Assembly (NCBI RefSeq): GCF_012034175.1
Contig: NZ_JAATEJ010000023.1
Span: 62,001 to 126,000 of the forward strand
Origin: Actinacidiphila epipremni
Lineage (GTDB): Bacteria; Actinomycetota; Actinomycetes; Streptomycetales; Streptomycetaceae
DNA: 64,000 bases
Direction: 5' to 3'
Made by a program: the position numbers and the translations under genes
Shown here: in pieces, positions 36,387 to 45,406 of the stretch
Layout of the letters: every line of letters starts with the position of its first letter
How positions within the stretch are numbered: position 1 is the first letter of the stretch
The notes under the pieces: generated by a model
Told to the model about the DNA's origin: nothing
Seen by the model: the letters and a program-made list of their open reading frames with translations, nothing else
Database searches by the model: none

Positions 36387-36968
36387 TCAGCCGGTGACGC
36401 CGTGCAGGGCCATCGTGACGGCGGCGCGGGTGATGGCCCCGGGGTCTTCCGCGGCGCCGAGCTCGATACGGCGGACGGCGGCGTCGACGACGCCCTGGAG
36501 CATCATCGCGCTGAGCCGCGGCTGGTCGTGGCCGAGCTCGGACAGCGCGGCGACCACCAGGGTGACCAGGCCGCCGTGCGCGGCGCGGATCCGCTCACGG
36601 GCGCCGGCGTCCAGCTCGCCGGCCGAGATGGCGACGACGGCCCGGTGCCTGCGGTCGCCGACCAGGGCGAGCTGGCTGCGGACGTATGCCTCGATGCGCC
36701 CCTCGGGGGTGTCGGCGGCCCGCATCGCGGCCTCGACCTCGGCGGCCCACACGGGGAAGTCGACGGCGCACAGCTCCTCGACGACCGCGGCGCGCGAGCG
36801 GAAATATTCGTAGACCGACGAGCGGGCCAGCCCGGTGCGCTCGGCGAGCGCGGGGAAGGTCAGTGCGTCGGTGCCGCCCTCGGACAGCAGCGAGCGGGCG
36901 GCGTCCAGCAGGGCCCGGCGCTGCATCGTGCGGTGTTCGGCCACCGAGGCCGCTCGAATCCTGGGCAT
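36387..36968 (-). CDS. TetR-family transcriptional regulator
   Basis: A repressor-type protein of 193 residues. The helix-turn-helix is FPALAERTGLARSSVYEYFR (about residues 38-57), and the C-terminal ligand domain is helical. It starts 30 nt after the whiG stop on the same strand, so it may ride on the whiG message. The near-palindrome CACTGTAGACACTG just upstream (36974-36987) may be its own operator. ATG 36968 and the GTG one codon earlier lack a clear ribosome binding site. Target genes are not evident. Confidence 0.85.
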   Translation of the reverse strand: MPRIRAASVAEHRTMQRRALLDAARSLLSEGGTDALTFPALAERTGLARSSVYEYFRSRAAVVEELCAVDFPVWAAEVEAAMRAADTPEGRIEAYVRSQLALVGDRRHRAVVAISAGELDAGARERIRAAHGGLVTLVVAALSELGHDQPRLSAMMLQGVVDAAVRRIELGAAEDPGAITRAAVTMALHGVTG

Positions 36969-36998
36969 CACACCACTGTAGACACTGCCGGACCGCCG

Positions 36999-37832
36999 TC
37001 AGCGGCCGACGTCGGCGAGCTTTGCCCGCAGTTGAAGCACCGACTTGGTGTGGATCTGGCTGACCCGGCTCTCGGTGACGCCGAGTACCTGGCCGATCTC
37101 GGCGAGCGTCAGGCCCTCGTAGTAGTAGAGGGTGACGACGGTCTTCTCGCGCTCGGGGAGGGTGTTGATGGCGCGGGCGAGCAGCCGGCGCAGCTCGCGG
37201 TCCTCGGCGACCTCGACCGGGTCGTCGGCGCCGGTGTCCTCCAGGGTGTCGACCAGGCTGAGCCGGTCGCCGCTGTCGGTACCGGGGTGCAGCAGCTCCT
37301 CCAGGGCGACGACGTTGGCGAGCGACAGCGCGCTGAAGACGCCGTGCAGCTCCTCCAGGCCGACGCCCATCTCGGCGGCCACCTCCGGCTCGGTGGGGGT
37401 GCGGCGCAGCCGGGCCTCCAAGGTGGCGTAGGCGCGCTCGACCGCCCGGGCCTTCTGCCGGACCGAGCGCGGGATCCAGTCCAGGGCGCGCAGTTCGTCG
37501 ATCATGGCGCCGCGGATCCGGGTGATCGCGTAGGTCTCGAACTTGATCGCGCGGTCCGGGTCGAACTTCTCGATCGCGTCGATCAGCCCGAAGACCCCGG
37601 AGGACACGAAGTCGGCCTGCTCGACGTTGGGCGGCAGCCCTACGCTGACCCGGCCCGCCACGTATTTGACCAGCGGCGAGTAGTGCAGGATCAGCTGTTC
37701 GCGCAACCGGGCGTCCCCCGTGGACTTGTAGGTCCGCCACAGCTCGTCGAGCGACGTGGGAGCGGCGGGCCGGGCGGTGGCGGGGGCGGTGGTCGCCGTC
37801 GCCCGTTCGGACCCGGGGGTGTACTGGGGCAT
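36999..37832 (-). CDS. whiG: RNA polymerase sigma factor WhiG
   Basis: A sigma factor of 277 residues, of the FliA/WhiG class, that starts sporulation of aerial hyphae in Streptomyces. Region 2 is visible as [20 protein letters not shown] and [20 protein letters not shown]; region 3 as [14 protein letters not shown]; region 4 as [20 protein letters not shown]. The C-terminus AKLADVGR is as I recall it in S. coelicolor WhiG. I use the start MPQYTPG at 37832, which gives the known length, although no good ribosome binding site is seen. Upstream in-frame codons are Ser/Pro-rich and look non-coding. Confidence 0.95.
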   Translation of the reverse strand: MPQYTPGSERATATTAPATARPAAPTSLDELWRTYKSTGDARLREQLILHYSPLVKYVAGRVSVGLPPNVEQADFVSSGVFGLIDAIEKFDPDRAIKFETYAITRIRGAMIDELRALDWIPRSVRQKARAVERAYATLEARLRRTPTEPEVAAEMGVGLEELHGVFSALSLANVVALEELLHPGTDSGDRLSLVDTLEDTGADDPVEVAEDRELRRLLARAINTLPEREKTVVTLYYYEGLTLAEIGQVLGVTESRVSQIHTKSVLQLRAKLADVGR

Positions 37833-38173
37833 GCGTCGTGGTGCGCCGTTCTGCCGTGACGTGGATGGGAGCGGTGGGGAGGGGGACGGAGGCTGCGGGG
37901 AGGTGGGCGGCGAAGGAGCCATGGCTGAAAAGGAGGCCCCCTGAAAGCGTAGCGTGACCATGCTGTCGCTTATTGCTACATCGTCGTGATCGGGCATACG
38001 CAGATACGTTCCTCTGCGAGTACGTGGACGCCGGGCCGGTCGCGGCGTCCGGCACAGGCGCCGCCTCGCGCCCGCACCGGCCATGATGGGCCGCCGCCGC
38101 GCCCCGCTCGGCCCACCCCGCAATCGCCCCAGGTCATGGGCCCGCGCTGTCACCTGATGGTGTGCCGCCGGCG
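37833..38173. other. Intergenic region upstream of whiG
   Basis: 341 bp. The part next to whiG (37855-37920) is purine-rich on the plus strand, and the part around 37960-38000 is relatively AT-rich, where the whiG promoter probably lies. I cannot place -10 and -35 boxes with confidence. No gene is evident. Confidence 0.4.
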
Positions 38174-39589
38174 TCAACCGGCGCGCTGTGCCGGGCCGTC
38201 GCCCGCGGTACGGACCAACTGCCACCTCTCGTCCAGCCGTTCGACGAAGCCGAGGGCCTGCAATTCGTAGAGCCTGCTCAGCGTGTCGTCGCGGCCGGTC
38301 CCGGCGGCGTCGGCGATCTCCCGCTCGCCGGCCGCGCCTCGCCCGGGCAGCGCCTCCAGCACCCGGGCCGCGGCGGGAGCCAGCAGGTCACGCGGCAGCA
38401 CCGGGCCGCGGCGCGGCGGCGCGAGGTCGGCGCCGATCTCGCCGACCAGCTCGACCACCTCCGCCGCGTCGGTCACCACGGCGGCCCCGCCGCGCAGCAG
38501 TTCGTGCACCCCCTCGGACAGCCCGCTGGTGCACGGGCCCGGCACCCCCATCGTGATCCGGCCCAGCGCCGCCGCCCGGCGGGCGGTGATGAGCGAACCG
38601 CTGCGGTAACGGGCCTCGACCACCACCGTGCCGCGGGTCAGGGCGGCGATGACCCGGTTGCGCAGCACGAAGCGGCTGCGCGTCGGATGGTCGCCCGGCG
38701 GGAGCTCGCCGACCAGCAGCCCGCACGCGGCGATCTGCCCGATCAGCTCGGCGTTGCCCGGCGGATACGGCACGTCCACCCCGCAGGCCACCACCCCGAT
38801 CGTCGCGCCGCCCGCGCCGAGCGCGCCGCGGTGCGCCATCCGGTCCACCCCGTAGGCGGCGCCGGAGACCACCACCCAGCCGGCCTCCGCGAGCCCCGCG
38901 CCCAGCAGCGCCGCCATATGGGAGCCGTAGTCGGTGCAGGCCCTGGCCCCGACCACCGCGACCGAGCGCAGCGCCCACAGCCGCAGCGACGGCCGCCCGC
39001 GCACCCACAGCCCGAGCGGGCGCTGCAGGCCGAGGTCGTCGAGCTGGCCGGGCCAGTCGCCGTCCCCCGGGCAGACGAAGCGGGCCCCCGCCCGGTAAGC
39101 GGCGCCGAGATCGGCCACCGGGTCCGCGCGGGCCGACCGCCGGGCGTACCGCGCCGTCCGGTCCGCGCTCGCCCCCGGCAGCACCTGCCCGGCGCGTACG
39201 GCCCGCAGCGCCGCCTGCGCACCCCGCTCCCGCAGCGCCCGGCCCATCACCTCGTCCCCCGGGTCCGCCACCCTCGTCAGCGCGGCCCGCGCCAGCCGCT
39301 CGCCCCACCCGGCGCACTCCCCGAGCCCCGCCGTGACATCCCCCGCCCCGCCGGGTTCGTACGCCCACCTCAGCGCCTCCTCATCGACCCCCGGCGTCGC
39401 CCCGGGCAGCGGTCCCGGCGGCGGCCCGGGCGGCGGTCCCGGCAGCCGTCCCGGCGGCGCCCCACCACCCGGCCCCGGCGGCAAGCCCGGCGGCGGCTGG
39501 CACCGCTCCCCCGCGCCCGGCGGCTGCTGCGGCTCCCACGCCCCCAGCCACGGCGGCCCGGGCTGCAGCTCACCCTCACCGGCGGCCAT
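38174..39589 (-). CDS. dprA: DNA-processing protein DprA
   Basis: A 471-residue protein. The Rossmann-like core that binds single-stranded DNA and loads RecA runs from about residue 205: [51 protein letters not shown] and [11 protein letters not shown] winged-helix-like end ([20 protein letters not shown]) follows. The first 75 residues are an unusual Gly/Pro-rich low-complexity lead. It follows comM by 93 nt in the usual yraN-comM-dprA order. Natural transformation is not known for most streptomycetes, so a recombination role is more likely. Confidence 0.92.
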   Translation of the reverse strand: MAAGEGELQPGPPWLGAWEPQQPPGAGERCQPPPGLPPGPGGGAPPGRLPGPPPGPPPGPLPGATPGVDEEALRWAYEPGGAGDVTAGLGECAGWGERLARAALTRVADPGDEVMGRALRERGAQAALRAVRAGQVLPGASADRTARYARRSARADPVADLGAAYRAGARFVCPGDGDWPGQLDDLGLQRPLGLWVRGRPSLRLWALRSVAVVGARACTDYGSHMAALLGAGLAEAGWVVVSGAAYGVDRMAHRGALGAGGATIGVVACGVDVPYPPGNAELIGQIAACGLLVGELPPGDHPTRSRFVLRNRVIAALTRGTVVVEARYRSGSLITARRAAALGRITMGVPGPCTSGLSEGVHELLRGGAAVVTDAAEVVELVGEIGADLAPPRRGPVLPRDLLAPAAARVLEALPGRGAAGEREIADAAGTGRDDTLSRLYELQALGFVERLDERWQLVRTAGDGPAQRAG

Positions 39590-39682
39590 CAGCGCGCTCC
39601 CCCGTGCCCGGCGGACGCGCCGCCCCCACCTCCGCCTCCGGCCGCGGCAGCGCAGGCCGCGGCTCCCGCTCGCCGGTGGCCA

Positions 39683-41338
39683 TCAGCCCCTCCCCACCGA
39701 GGTGAGGCCATGGGCGACGCCCGTGCGCAGCTGGAGGGCGGTGCGCACGTCGTCCGCGTCCGGGCGGGGGTGGCCGGCGAGGTCGGCGAGGGTCCAGGCG
39801 ACGCGCAGGACGCGGTCCAGGCCCCGGGCGGTGAGCAGGCCGCGCTCCATGTCGCGCTCGGCGGCGTGCATGGCGCCGGGGGCGACCGGCCAGCGGGTGC
39901 GCAGCTCATGGCCCGGCACATCGCCGTTGGCCCGCCAGGGCGTACCGGCGTAGCGCGCGGCGGCGCGTTCCCTGGCCTCCCGGACCCGGGCGGCGACCAC
40001 GGCGGTGCACTCCCCGCGCTCGCGCCCGACCAGCTCGGCCCGGCCGACCGCCTCGACGTCCACCCGCAGGTCCACCCGGTCCAGCAGCGGACCCGACAGC
40101 CGGCCCTGGTAGCGCCGCACCGCCGACGGCGAGCACTCGCACCCCGCGCCCAGCATCGAATACCGCCCGCAGGGGCAGGGGTTGGCGGCCAGCACCAGGG
40201 TGAAGCGGGCCGGCAGCCGCACCACGCCCGCCGCCCGGGCCACCACCACATGGCCGGACTCCAGCGGCTGCCGCAGCGCCTCCAGCGCCTGCACGGAGAA
40301 CTCCGGCGCCTCGTCGAGAAAGAGCACGCCCCGGTGCGCCAGCGAGACCGCGCCCGGCCGGGGAAGCCCGCTGCCCCCGCCGACCAGCGCCGGCATCGTC
40401 GCCGAGTGGTGGGGCGCGCAGAAGGGCGGGGCGTCCACCAACGGGCGGCCGGCCGGGAGGATGCCGGCCACCGAGTGGACCGCGGTGACCTCCAGCGACT
40501 CCTGCCGGCTCAGCGGCGGCAGGATGCCCGGCAGCCGCTCGGCCAGCATCGTCTTGCCCGCGCCCGGCGGACCCTTCAGGTAGAGGTGGTGGGCGCCCGC
40601 CGCCGCCACCTCCAGGGCCAGCCGGGCGGCGCGCTGCCCGGCCACGTCCGCCATGTCCGGCGCGAGCGGCGGGTGCGCCTCGCCGCCCTCCCCGGACGCG
40701 GCGCCGCCCAGGCCCGCGGCGAAGCCGGTGCCCACCGCCCCGCCGCCCGGCAGCGTCAGCCCGGCCAGCATCGGGTCGGGCCGGCCGCGGGCCGCCGCCG
40801 AGTCGTCCTCCTCCTCGGGGACCGGCTCGTCGTTGAGCACCGCCACCAGCTGGCGCAGGCTGCGCACCCCCAGGACCGCGACACCCGGCACGAGCGACGC
40901 CTCGGCCATCGTGCGCTCGGGCACCACCACATGCCGGTACCCGGCGTCGGCGGCGGCCAGGACCGCGGGCAGCACGCCCCGCACCGGACGCACCCGGCCG
41001 TCCAGGCCCAGCTCGCCGATCATCATCAGGTCGGCGATGGAGGACGGGGCGATCCGTTCGTTCGCCGCGAGCAGCGCGCAGGCCACCGCCAGGTCAAAAC
41101 CGGAGCCGCCCTTGGGCACCGACGCCGGGCTCAGCCCCACGGTGAGCTTCTTCTGCGGCCACACCTCGCCGCTGTTGACGATCGCGGCCCGCACCCGGTC
41201 CCGGCTCTCGACCAGGCTCTTGTCGGGCAGCCCCACCAGCGTGAAGGCGGCCAGGCCCGGCTCCAGGTCGGCCTGGACCTCGACCACCACGCCCTCGACG
41301 CCGACCAGCGCGACCGAGCACGTACGGGCGAAGCCCAT
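39683..41338 (-). CDS. comM: YifB/ComM-family Mg-chelatase-like AAA+ ATPase
   Basis: A 551-residue protein. The N-terminal ChlI-like domain (SPASVPKGGSGFDLAVACAL) is followed by an AAA+ core with Walker A GPPGAGKT, Walker B GVLFLDEAPEF and a C-terminal chelatase-like domain (NPCPCGRYS). In gamma-proteobacteria ComM is a hexameric helicase promoting branch migration. The ATG at 41338 shares one base with the yraN stop (TGATG), so the two are coupled. The insert of about 60 residues between the two domains is acidic and Gly-rich. Confidence 0.92.
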   Translation of the reverse strand: MGFARTCSVALVGVEGVVVEVQADLEPGLAAFTLVGLPDKSLVESRDRVRAAIVNSGEVWPQKKLTVGLSPASVPKGGSGFDLAVACALLAANERIAPSSIADLMMIGELGLDGRVRPVRGVLPAVLAAADAGYRHVVVPERTMAEASLVPGVAVLGVRSLRQLVAVLNDEPVPEEEDDSAAARGRPDPMLAGLTLPGGGAVGTGFAAGLGGAASGEGGEAHPPLAPDMADVAGQRAARLALEVAAAGAHHLYLKGPPGAGKTMLAERLPGILPPLSRQESLEVTAVHSVAGILPAGRPLVDAPPFCAPHHSATMPALVGGGSGLPRPGAVSLAHRGVLFLDEAPEFSVQALEALRQPLESGHVVVARAAGVVRLPARFTLVLAANPCPCGRYSMLGAGCECSPSAVRRYQGRLSGPLLDRVDLRVDVEAVGRAELVGRERGECTAVVAARVREARERAAARYAGTPWRANGDVPGHELRTRWPVAPGAMHAAERDMERGLLTARGLDRVLRVAWTLADLAGHPRPDADDVRTALQLRTGVAHGLTSVGRG

Positions 41339-41700
41339 CACGCCACCCCCCGCACATGGTCGACCTCGGGGGCCCCGCGGTCGGGCAGGATGACGCCCAC
41401 CAGATCGATCCGCACCCCGCCCGGCGGGGCGCCGCCGTGCTCGGCGGTCCATCGCTCGGCCAGCGAGCGCAGCCGGGCCAGCTTGGCCTCCGGCAGCGCC
41501 TCCCGCGGGTGCTGGAAGGGCCCGGCCCGCCGGGTCTTGACCTCGCACACCACCAGAGCGTCGCCCTCGGACGCGAGGATGTCGATCTCACCGCGGCGGC
41601 CGGACCGCCAGTTGCGCCCCAGTACCTTCAGGCCCGCGGCTTGCAGCGCCCGGACCGCGACGTCCTCGCCGTACCGCCCCAGCGCACTTCGCTCGTTCAT
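41338..41700 (-). CDS. yraN: YraN/UPF0102-family protein (endonuclease-like fold)
   Basis: A 120-residue protein with the restriction-endonuclease-like core GEIDILA...VVCEVKTR, where E, D and E-x-K are the metal site. ATG 41700 follows GGAGGT with ideal spacing. The role of this widely conserved family is unclear; it is often paired with comM and dprA, as here. Confidence 0.9.
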   Translation of the reverse strand: MNERSALGRYGEDVAVRALQAAGLKVLGRNWRSGRRGEIDILASEGDALVVCEVKTRRAGPFQHPREALPEAKLARLRSLAERWTAEHGGAPPGGVRIDLVGVILPDRGAPEVDHVRGVA

Positions 41701-41746
41701 GCGTACCACCTCCGTCACTCACTGTGACAGAGCGCGGCCCACCGCC

Positions 41747-41777
41747 GATGATCTTGCTCGCCGGCCTGTGGATAACT
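41747..41777 (+). repeat. Repeated intergenic element, copy B (TTATCCACA box)
   Basis: Starts GATGATC-T-TGCTCG and ends CCGGCCTGTGGATAACT, matching the element at 35682-35711 over 30 bp with two substitutions and one extra base. It lies 47 bp upstream of yraN and points away from it. Confidence 0.7.
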
Positions 41778-41790
41778 TTCTCGACCGACC

Positions 41791-41870
41791 CACCCGAGCC
41801 CCACCCGAGCCCCGACCCCCGAGCCCGGCACCCGAGCCCCGACCCCCCGAGCCCCGACCCCCCGAGCCCC
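41791..41870. repeat. CCCGAGCCCCGACC short tandem repeats
   Basis: Six to seven imperfect copies of CCCGAGCC(CCGACCC) in about 80 bp, between copy B of the intergenic element and the DUF2469 stop. The minus strand is a run of GGGG and GGG tracts, so G-quadruplex formation is possible. No coding frame is convincing here. Confidence 0.65.
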
Positions 41871-41929
41871 GGCCCAGCCGCAGGCCATCCGCAGCCACCC
41901 TCAGGCCAAGCCCCAGCCCAAGCCTCAGC

Positions 41930-42256
41930 TCAGCCGTTGAAGCCCGAGTCGTCCGAGGGCAGATCCAGATCCGCCTTGTTCAGCTCCTCGATATTCACGT
42001 CCTTGAACGTGAGCACCCGCACCTGCTTGACGAAGCGCGCCGGCCGGTACATGTCCCAGACCCATGCGTCGGCCATCGAGACCTCGAAGAACACCTCGCC
42101 CTGGACCGAGTGCACCTGCATCTCGTAGTCGTTGGTGAGGTAGAAACGCCGCTCGGTCTCGATCACGTACTTGAACAGCCCGACGACGTCGCGGTACTCC
42201 CTGTAGAGCTTCAGCTCCATCTCGGTCTCGTACTTCTCGAGGTCCTCGGCGCTCAT
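41930..42256 (-). CDS. DUF2469 family protein
   Basis: A 108-residue, strongly acidic, soluble protein found across Actinobacteria (MSAEDLEKYETEMELKLYRE; FEVSMADAWVWDMYRPARFV). It has no known function. The gene is always small and well conserved, which suggests a core role. It lies 88 nt downstream of sipZ and may be in the same transcription unit. Confidence 0.9.
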   Translation of the reverse strand: MSAEDLEKYETEMELKLYREYRDVVGLFKYVIETERRFYLTNDYEMQVHSVQGEVFFEVSMADAWVWDMYRPARFVKQVRVLTFKDVNIEELNKADLDLPSDDSGFNG

Positions 42257-42344
42257 CGTGTGTTCCCCTTCAGCCGTACGTGACCCCCATTGTGCGTCAC
42301 GCGGTCCGCCCGCACTGCGGAACCGCCCCGCACGCCCACCGTGA

Positions 42345-43142
42345 TCACCGGCGCCGCAGCAGCTTGGCCAGCGGGTCCCAGGCCGCCCCGCCCAGGATCA
42401 GCACCACGCCGGCCAGCGCCGCGACCACCAGCAGGCCCAGCGGCCCCCGTCCGGGGGAACCGCCGCCCGGGATCGCGGCGAAGGCCGAGGTGCGGTGCAG
42501 CAGCCCGATACGGGACGACGGCCAGGCGATACCGTCCACCCGGGCCTTGACGTCGCTCGCCGGGACCGCGCCGCCCTCGGCGTCGGCGAGGTGGACCCGG
42601 GAGTCCTCGGAGATCGCGCGGTTGTCGCCCAGCAGGAAGAGCTTGCCCGCCGGCACCTTCGTGCTGAACCGCTCCGCCGACGCCTGGTCCCCGCCCTGCG
42701 CGGAGGGCGCGCCGCCGTTCAGGTACGTCTCGTCGACCGGGGTGCCGTTCACGGTCAGCCGGCCCTGCGCGTCGCAGCAGGCCACCGTGTCCCCGCCGAC
42801 CCCGACGACCCGCTTGACCAGCGGCGCGTCGCCCCACAGCGGGTCCTTGAAGACCACCACGTCACCGCGGTGCACCTGCGACCCGGACACCTTCTGCGCG
42901 AGCAGCCGGTCGCCCGACTGCACGGTCGGCACCATGGACGTGGTCGGCACGCTGTAGGGGCGGTAGACCAGCGCGCCCCACACGCAGGAGCCGAGGAAGA
43001 GCACGCAGCCGAGAGCGACGGCTATGCCGGACAGCCGGTGCCCGAGCCCGCCGCCACCGGCTCCCGCACCGCGCCGCCCGGCTCCGGCGCCGCTTCCGCT
43101 TCCCGTGGTGCCGGTGGTCGTCGCACCGCTGCTGCTGCTCAT
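42345..43142 (-). CDS. sipZ: Signal peptidase I, fourth of the cluster (SipZ-like)
   Basis: A 265-residue membrane protease removing signal peptides. An N-terminal Gly/Ser-rich part is followed by the membrane helix (about residues 35-60), the catalytic Ser in PTTSMVPT, the Lys in LVKRVVGVGGD and box E in GDNRAISEDSR. A second helix near the C-terminus (GLLVVAALAGVVLILGG) ends in LLRRR. It is the last of four paralogues in tandem; it is the most divergent. Confidence 0.88.
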   Translation of the reverse strand: MSSSSGATTTGTTGSGSGAGAGRRGAGAGGGGLGHRLSGIAVALGCVLFLGSCVWGALVYRPYSVPTTSMVPTVQSGDRLLAQKVSGSQVHRGDVVVFKDPLWGDAPLVKRVVGVGGDTVACCDAQGRLTVNGTPVDETYLNGGAPSAQGGDQASAERFSTKVPAGKLFLLGDNRAISEDSRVHLADAEGGAVPASDVKARVDGIAWPSSRIGLLHRTSAFAAIPGGGSPGRGPLGLLVVAALAGVVLILGGAAWDPLAKLLRRR

Positions 43143-43176
43143 GGACCGGAACCCTACCGGGCGGTACGCGCGCCGG

Positions 43177-44415
43177 TCAGCCCTGCTCCGCGCTCTCCCG
43201 GCCGGGCCCGCCCCGCACCGGCGGCTCGGTGGGCACGGCGGAGGCCGCCCGCTCCACCGCGGCCGTCAGCAGCCTGCGCCGGCGCCACATCACCAGGGGC
43301 AGCGCGCCCGCGAACCCGGCCGCGACCGGCGCCGCCGCACCGGCGGCGTTGATGCCGGGCTGCGAGAACGTTCCCGGGATGGACAGCACGTCCCAGCGGT
43401 TCACCGGCCAGGCCACCACGATGGCGCGCCCCACCACGTCACCGTCGGACACGGTGCCGCCGCCGGGCAGCGTCATGTGGAAGCGCGAGTCCAGCGAGTC
43501 CTGCCGGTGGTCGCCCATGACCCAGATGCGGCCCTTGGGCACATGCACGGTGAACGGCACCTCGGGGGTGCAGGGCGTATTGCCGGGATAGACGTACGGC
43601 TCGTCGAGCGGCTTGCCGTTGACCATCACCGGGCCGGTGCCCTTGCACGACACCGTGTCGCCGCCCACCCCGATGACCCGCTTGATCAGGTCCTTCTCAT
43701 CGGCCGAGGGCATCAGGCCGATAAAGCTCAGGCCCTTCTGCAGCCCCTTGACCAGCACATTGTTGCTCGCCGGCGGGTTCTCGGGCAGCCAGCCGCCCGG
43801 GTCGTGGAAGACCACCACCTCGCCGCGGGACGGCTCGGAGCCGAACCAGGGCGTGAGCTTGTCGACCAGCACCCGGTCGCCCTTGAGCAGGGTGTTGTTC
43901 ATCGAGTCCGAGGGGATGGAGAACGCCTGGACCAGGAAGGTCTTGATCAGCAGCGCCAGCACCAGCGCGATGCCGACCAGCAGCGGCAGCTCCTTCCAGA
44001 ACGACCGCGGCTTGCCCCGGCCGCCGTGGCCGGGCCGCTCGTCGGCGTCCTCCTCGTCGTCGGCCGGGTCAGGACCGGCGGGGCCCACCGGGCCCACCGG
44101 GTCGCCGGGGGCGCCACCGGCCATCGCCGGGATGCCGCCCGCCACGGGCACCGTGCCGGGCGCGACGCCCGGGTGCCCCGGTGCCGTGCCCTGCTCGCCC
44201 GCCGCCGGCCCGCCATGACCGTCTGCGTACGGCGGCAGCCCGGGCCCGTCCGCGTAGGGCTGCGTCACGCCGGGGCCCTCCGCGTACGGCGGCGGCGCCG
44301 GGCTCCGTCCGGGGACCGCGGCATCTGCCGCCGAGGCATCGGTCTGGGGCACCTCGGCATTCCGCTTCTCGGGCTCGCCGGGTCCAGATCGTGCGCCGAC
44401 CACCAGGTCCCCCAC
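43177..44415 (-). CDS. sipY: Signal peptidase I, third of the cluster (SipY-like)
   Basis: A 412-residue protease with a long disordered cytoplasmic start (about 135 residues with YADGPG-type repeats), a membrane helix (LPLLVGIALVLALLIKTFLV), Ser in PSDSMNNT, Lys in LIKRVIGVGGD and box E GDHRQDSLDSRFH. A C-terminal hydrophobic helix precedes RRRRLL. GTG 44415 has GAGGAG 5 nt upstream and fits better than GTG 44421. The first 347 nt overlap the open sipX frame. Confidence 0.88.
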   Translation of the reverse strand: MGDLVVGARSGPGEPEKRNAEVPQTDASAADAAVPGRSPAPPPYAEGPGVTQPYADGPGLPPYADGHGGPAAGEQGTAPGHPGVAPGTVPVAGGIPAMAGGAPGDPVGPVGPAGPDPADDEEDADERPGHGGRGKPRSFWKELPLLVGIALVLALLIKTFLVQAFSIPSDSMNNTLLKGDRVLVDKLTPWFGSEPSRGEVVVFHDPGGWLPENPPASNNVLVKGLQKGLSFIGLMPSADEKDLIKRVIGVGGDTVSCKGTGPVMVNGKPLDEPYVYPGNTPCTPEVPFTVHVPKGRIWVMGDHRQDSLDSRFHMTLPGGGTVSDGDVVGRAIVVAWPVNRWDVLSIPGTFSQPGINAAGAAAPVAAGFAGALPLVMWRRRRLLTAAVERAASAVPTEPPVRGGPGRESAEQG

Positions 44416-45406
44416 ATCCACTCCTCACTTCGGACCGCCGTCTGCCACGCCATCGGCGCAGGCCTGCCACACCCATAACGAGCGAGAGTTCCGCGGGGGT
44501 CGTGGGCCGGTCCGTCCTTTGACCGTTCTTGGCCGAGCCCACACTAGTCGGCGTCGCTGTGTCCGCCGCTGCGGCGGACCGCGGATCCGCCACGCCGGCG
44601 AAGGTCGCCGGTTCCTTGAGCCGCTGCCAGTGACCGAGCGGCCAGCCGATGACGAAAGCCCGTCCGACCACCAGGCTTTCCGGGATGGTGCCGCCGCCCG
44701 GCTTGTCGGTGTGGTACCGCGAGTCCGCGGAATCCGAGCGGTGGTCGCCCATCACCCACAGCCGGCCGGGCGGCACGTGCTCGGTGAATTTCATCATTGA
44801 GGGTGGATTCCCGGGGTACAGATAGGGCTCGTCCAGCGGCGTGCCGTTGACGAGGATCCGCCCCTGGGCGTCGCAGCACTGCACCGTGTCGCCGCCGACC
44901 GCGATCACCCGCTTGATCAGGTCCTGCTCGCTGCTGGCCGGCAGCAGCCCGATGAAGGTGAAGAACTGCTTGACCTGCTTGACGACGACCGGGTCCTTCT
45001 TGGGCGGCGGCTCGCCCTGCAGCCAGCCACCGGGGTCCTTGAAGACGACGACGTCGCCGCGGTGCGGTTCGGCGCCGAACCACGGGGTGAGCTTGTCCAC
45101 CAGCACCCGGTCGCCGATCTTGATGGTCTGCTCCATCGATCCGGACGGGATCACGAACGCCTGCACCAGGAACGTCTTGAGCACCAGGGCGATCAGCAGC
45201 GCCACCATGACCAGCAGCGGCACCTCCCTGGCCAGCGAGCGCCGCCGTCTGCGGCGGACCTTGCGGGCGAGCCGGCGCCGCTCCACCCGGGTGTTGCCGG
45301 TCAGCCGCGGGGTCTCGCCGAGATCGGCGCCGCCCTGCTCGCCGGCCGGCTCGACGCCGACGACACCGCCGAACAGCGTCCTGCGGGCCCTGCCGCGGTT
45401 ACCCAT
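44069..45406 (-). CDS. sipX: Signal peptidase I, second of the cluster (SipX-like), long 3' overlap with sipY
   Basis: The protease core covers residues 1 to about 300: membrane helix VPLLVMVALLIALVLKTFLV, Ser in PSGSMEQT, Lys in LIKRVIAVGGD, box E GDHRSDSADSRYH. Type I enzymes normally end soon after this. Here the frame continues without stop to 44069, giving 445 residues; the last 115 are Arg/Gly-rich and overlap sipY in a different frame. A frameshift or an earlier true stop lost to sequencing is possible. The ATG at 45406 overlaps the sipW stop by 8 bp. Confidence 0.82.
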   Translation of the reverse strand: MGNRGRARRTLFGGVVGVEPAGEQGGADLGETPRLTGNTRVERRRLARKVRRRRRRSLAREVPLLVMVALLIALVLKTFLVQAFVIPSGSMEQTIKIGDRVLVDKLTPWFGAEPHRGDVVVFKDPGGWLQGEPPPKKDPVVVKQVKQFFTFIGLLPASSEQDLIKRVIAVGGDTVQCCDAQGRILVNGTPLDEPYLYPGNPPSMMKFTEHVPPGRLWVMGDHRSDSADSRYHTDKPGGGTIPESLVVGRAFVIGWPLGHWQRLKEPATFAGVADPRSAAAADTATPTSVGSAKNGQRTDRPTTPAELSLVMGVAGLRRWRGRRRSEVRSGCGGPGGRRTIWTRRAREAECRGAPDRCLGGRCRGPRTEPGAAAVRGGPRRDAALRGRARAAAVRRRSWRAGGGRAGHGTGAPGRRARHGARGGRHPGDGRWRPRRPGGPGGPRRS

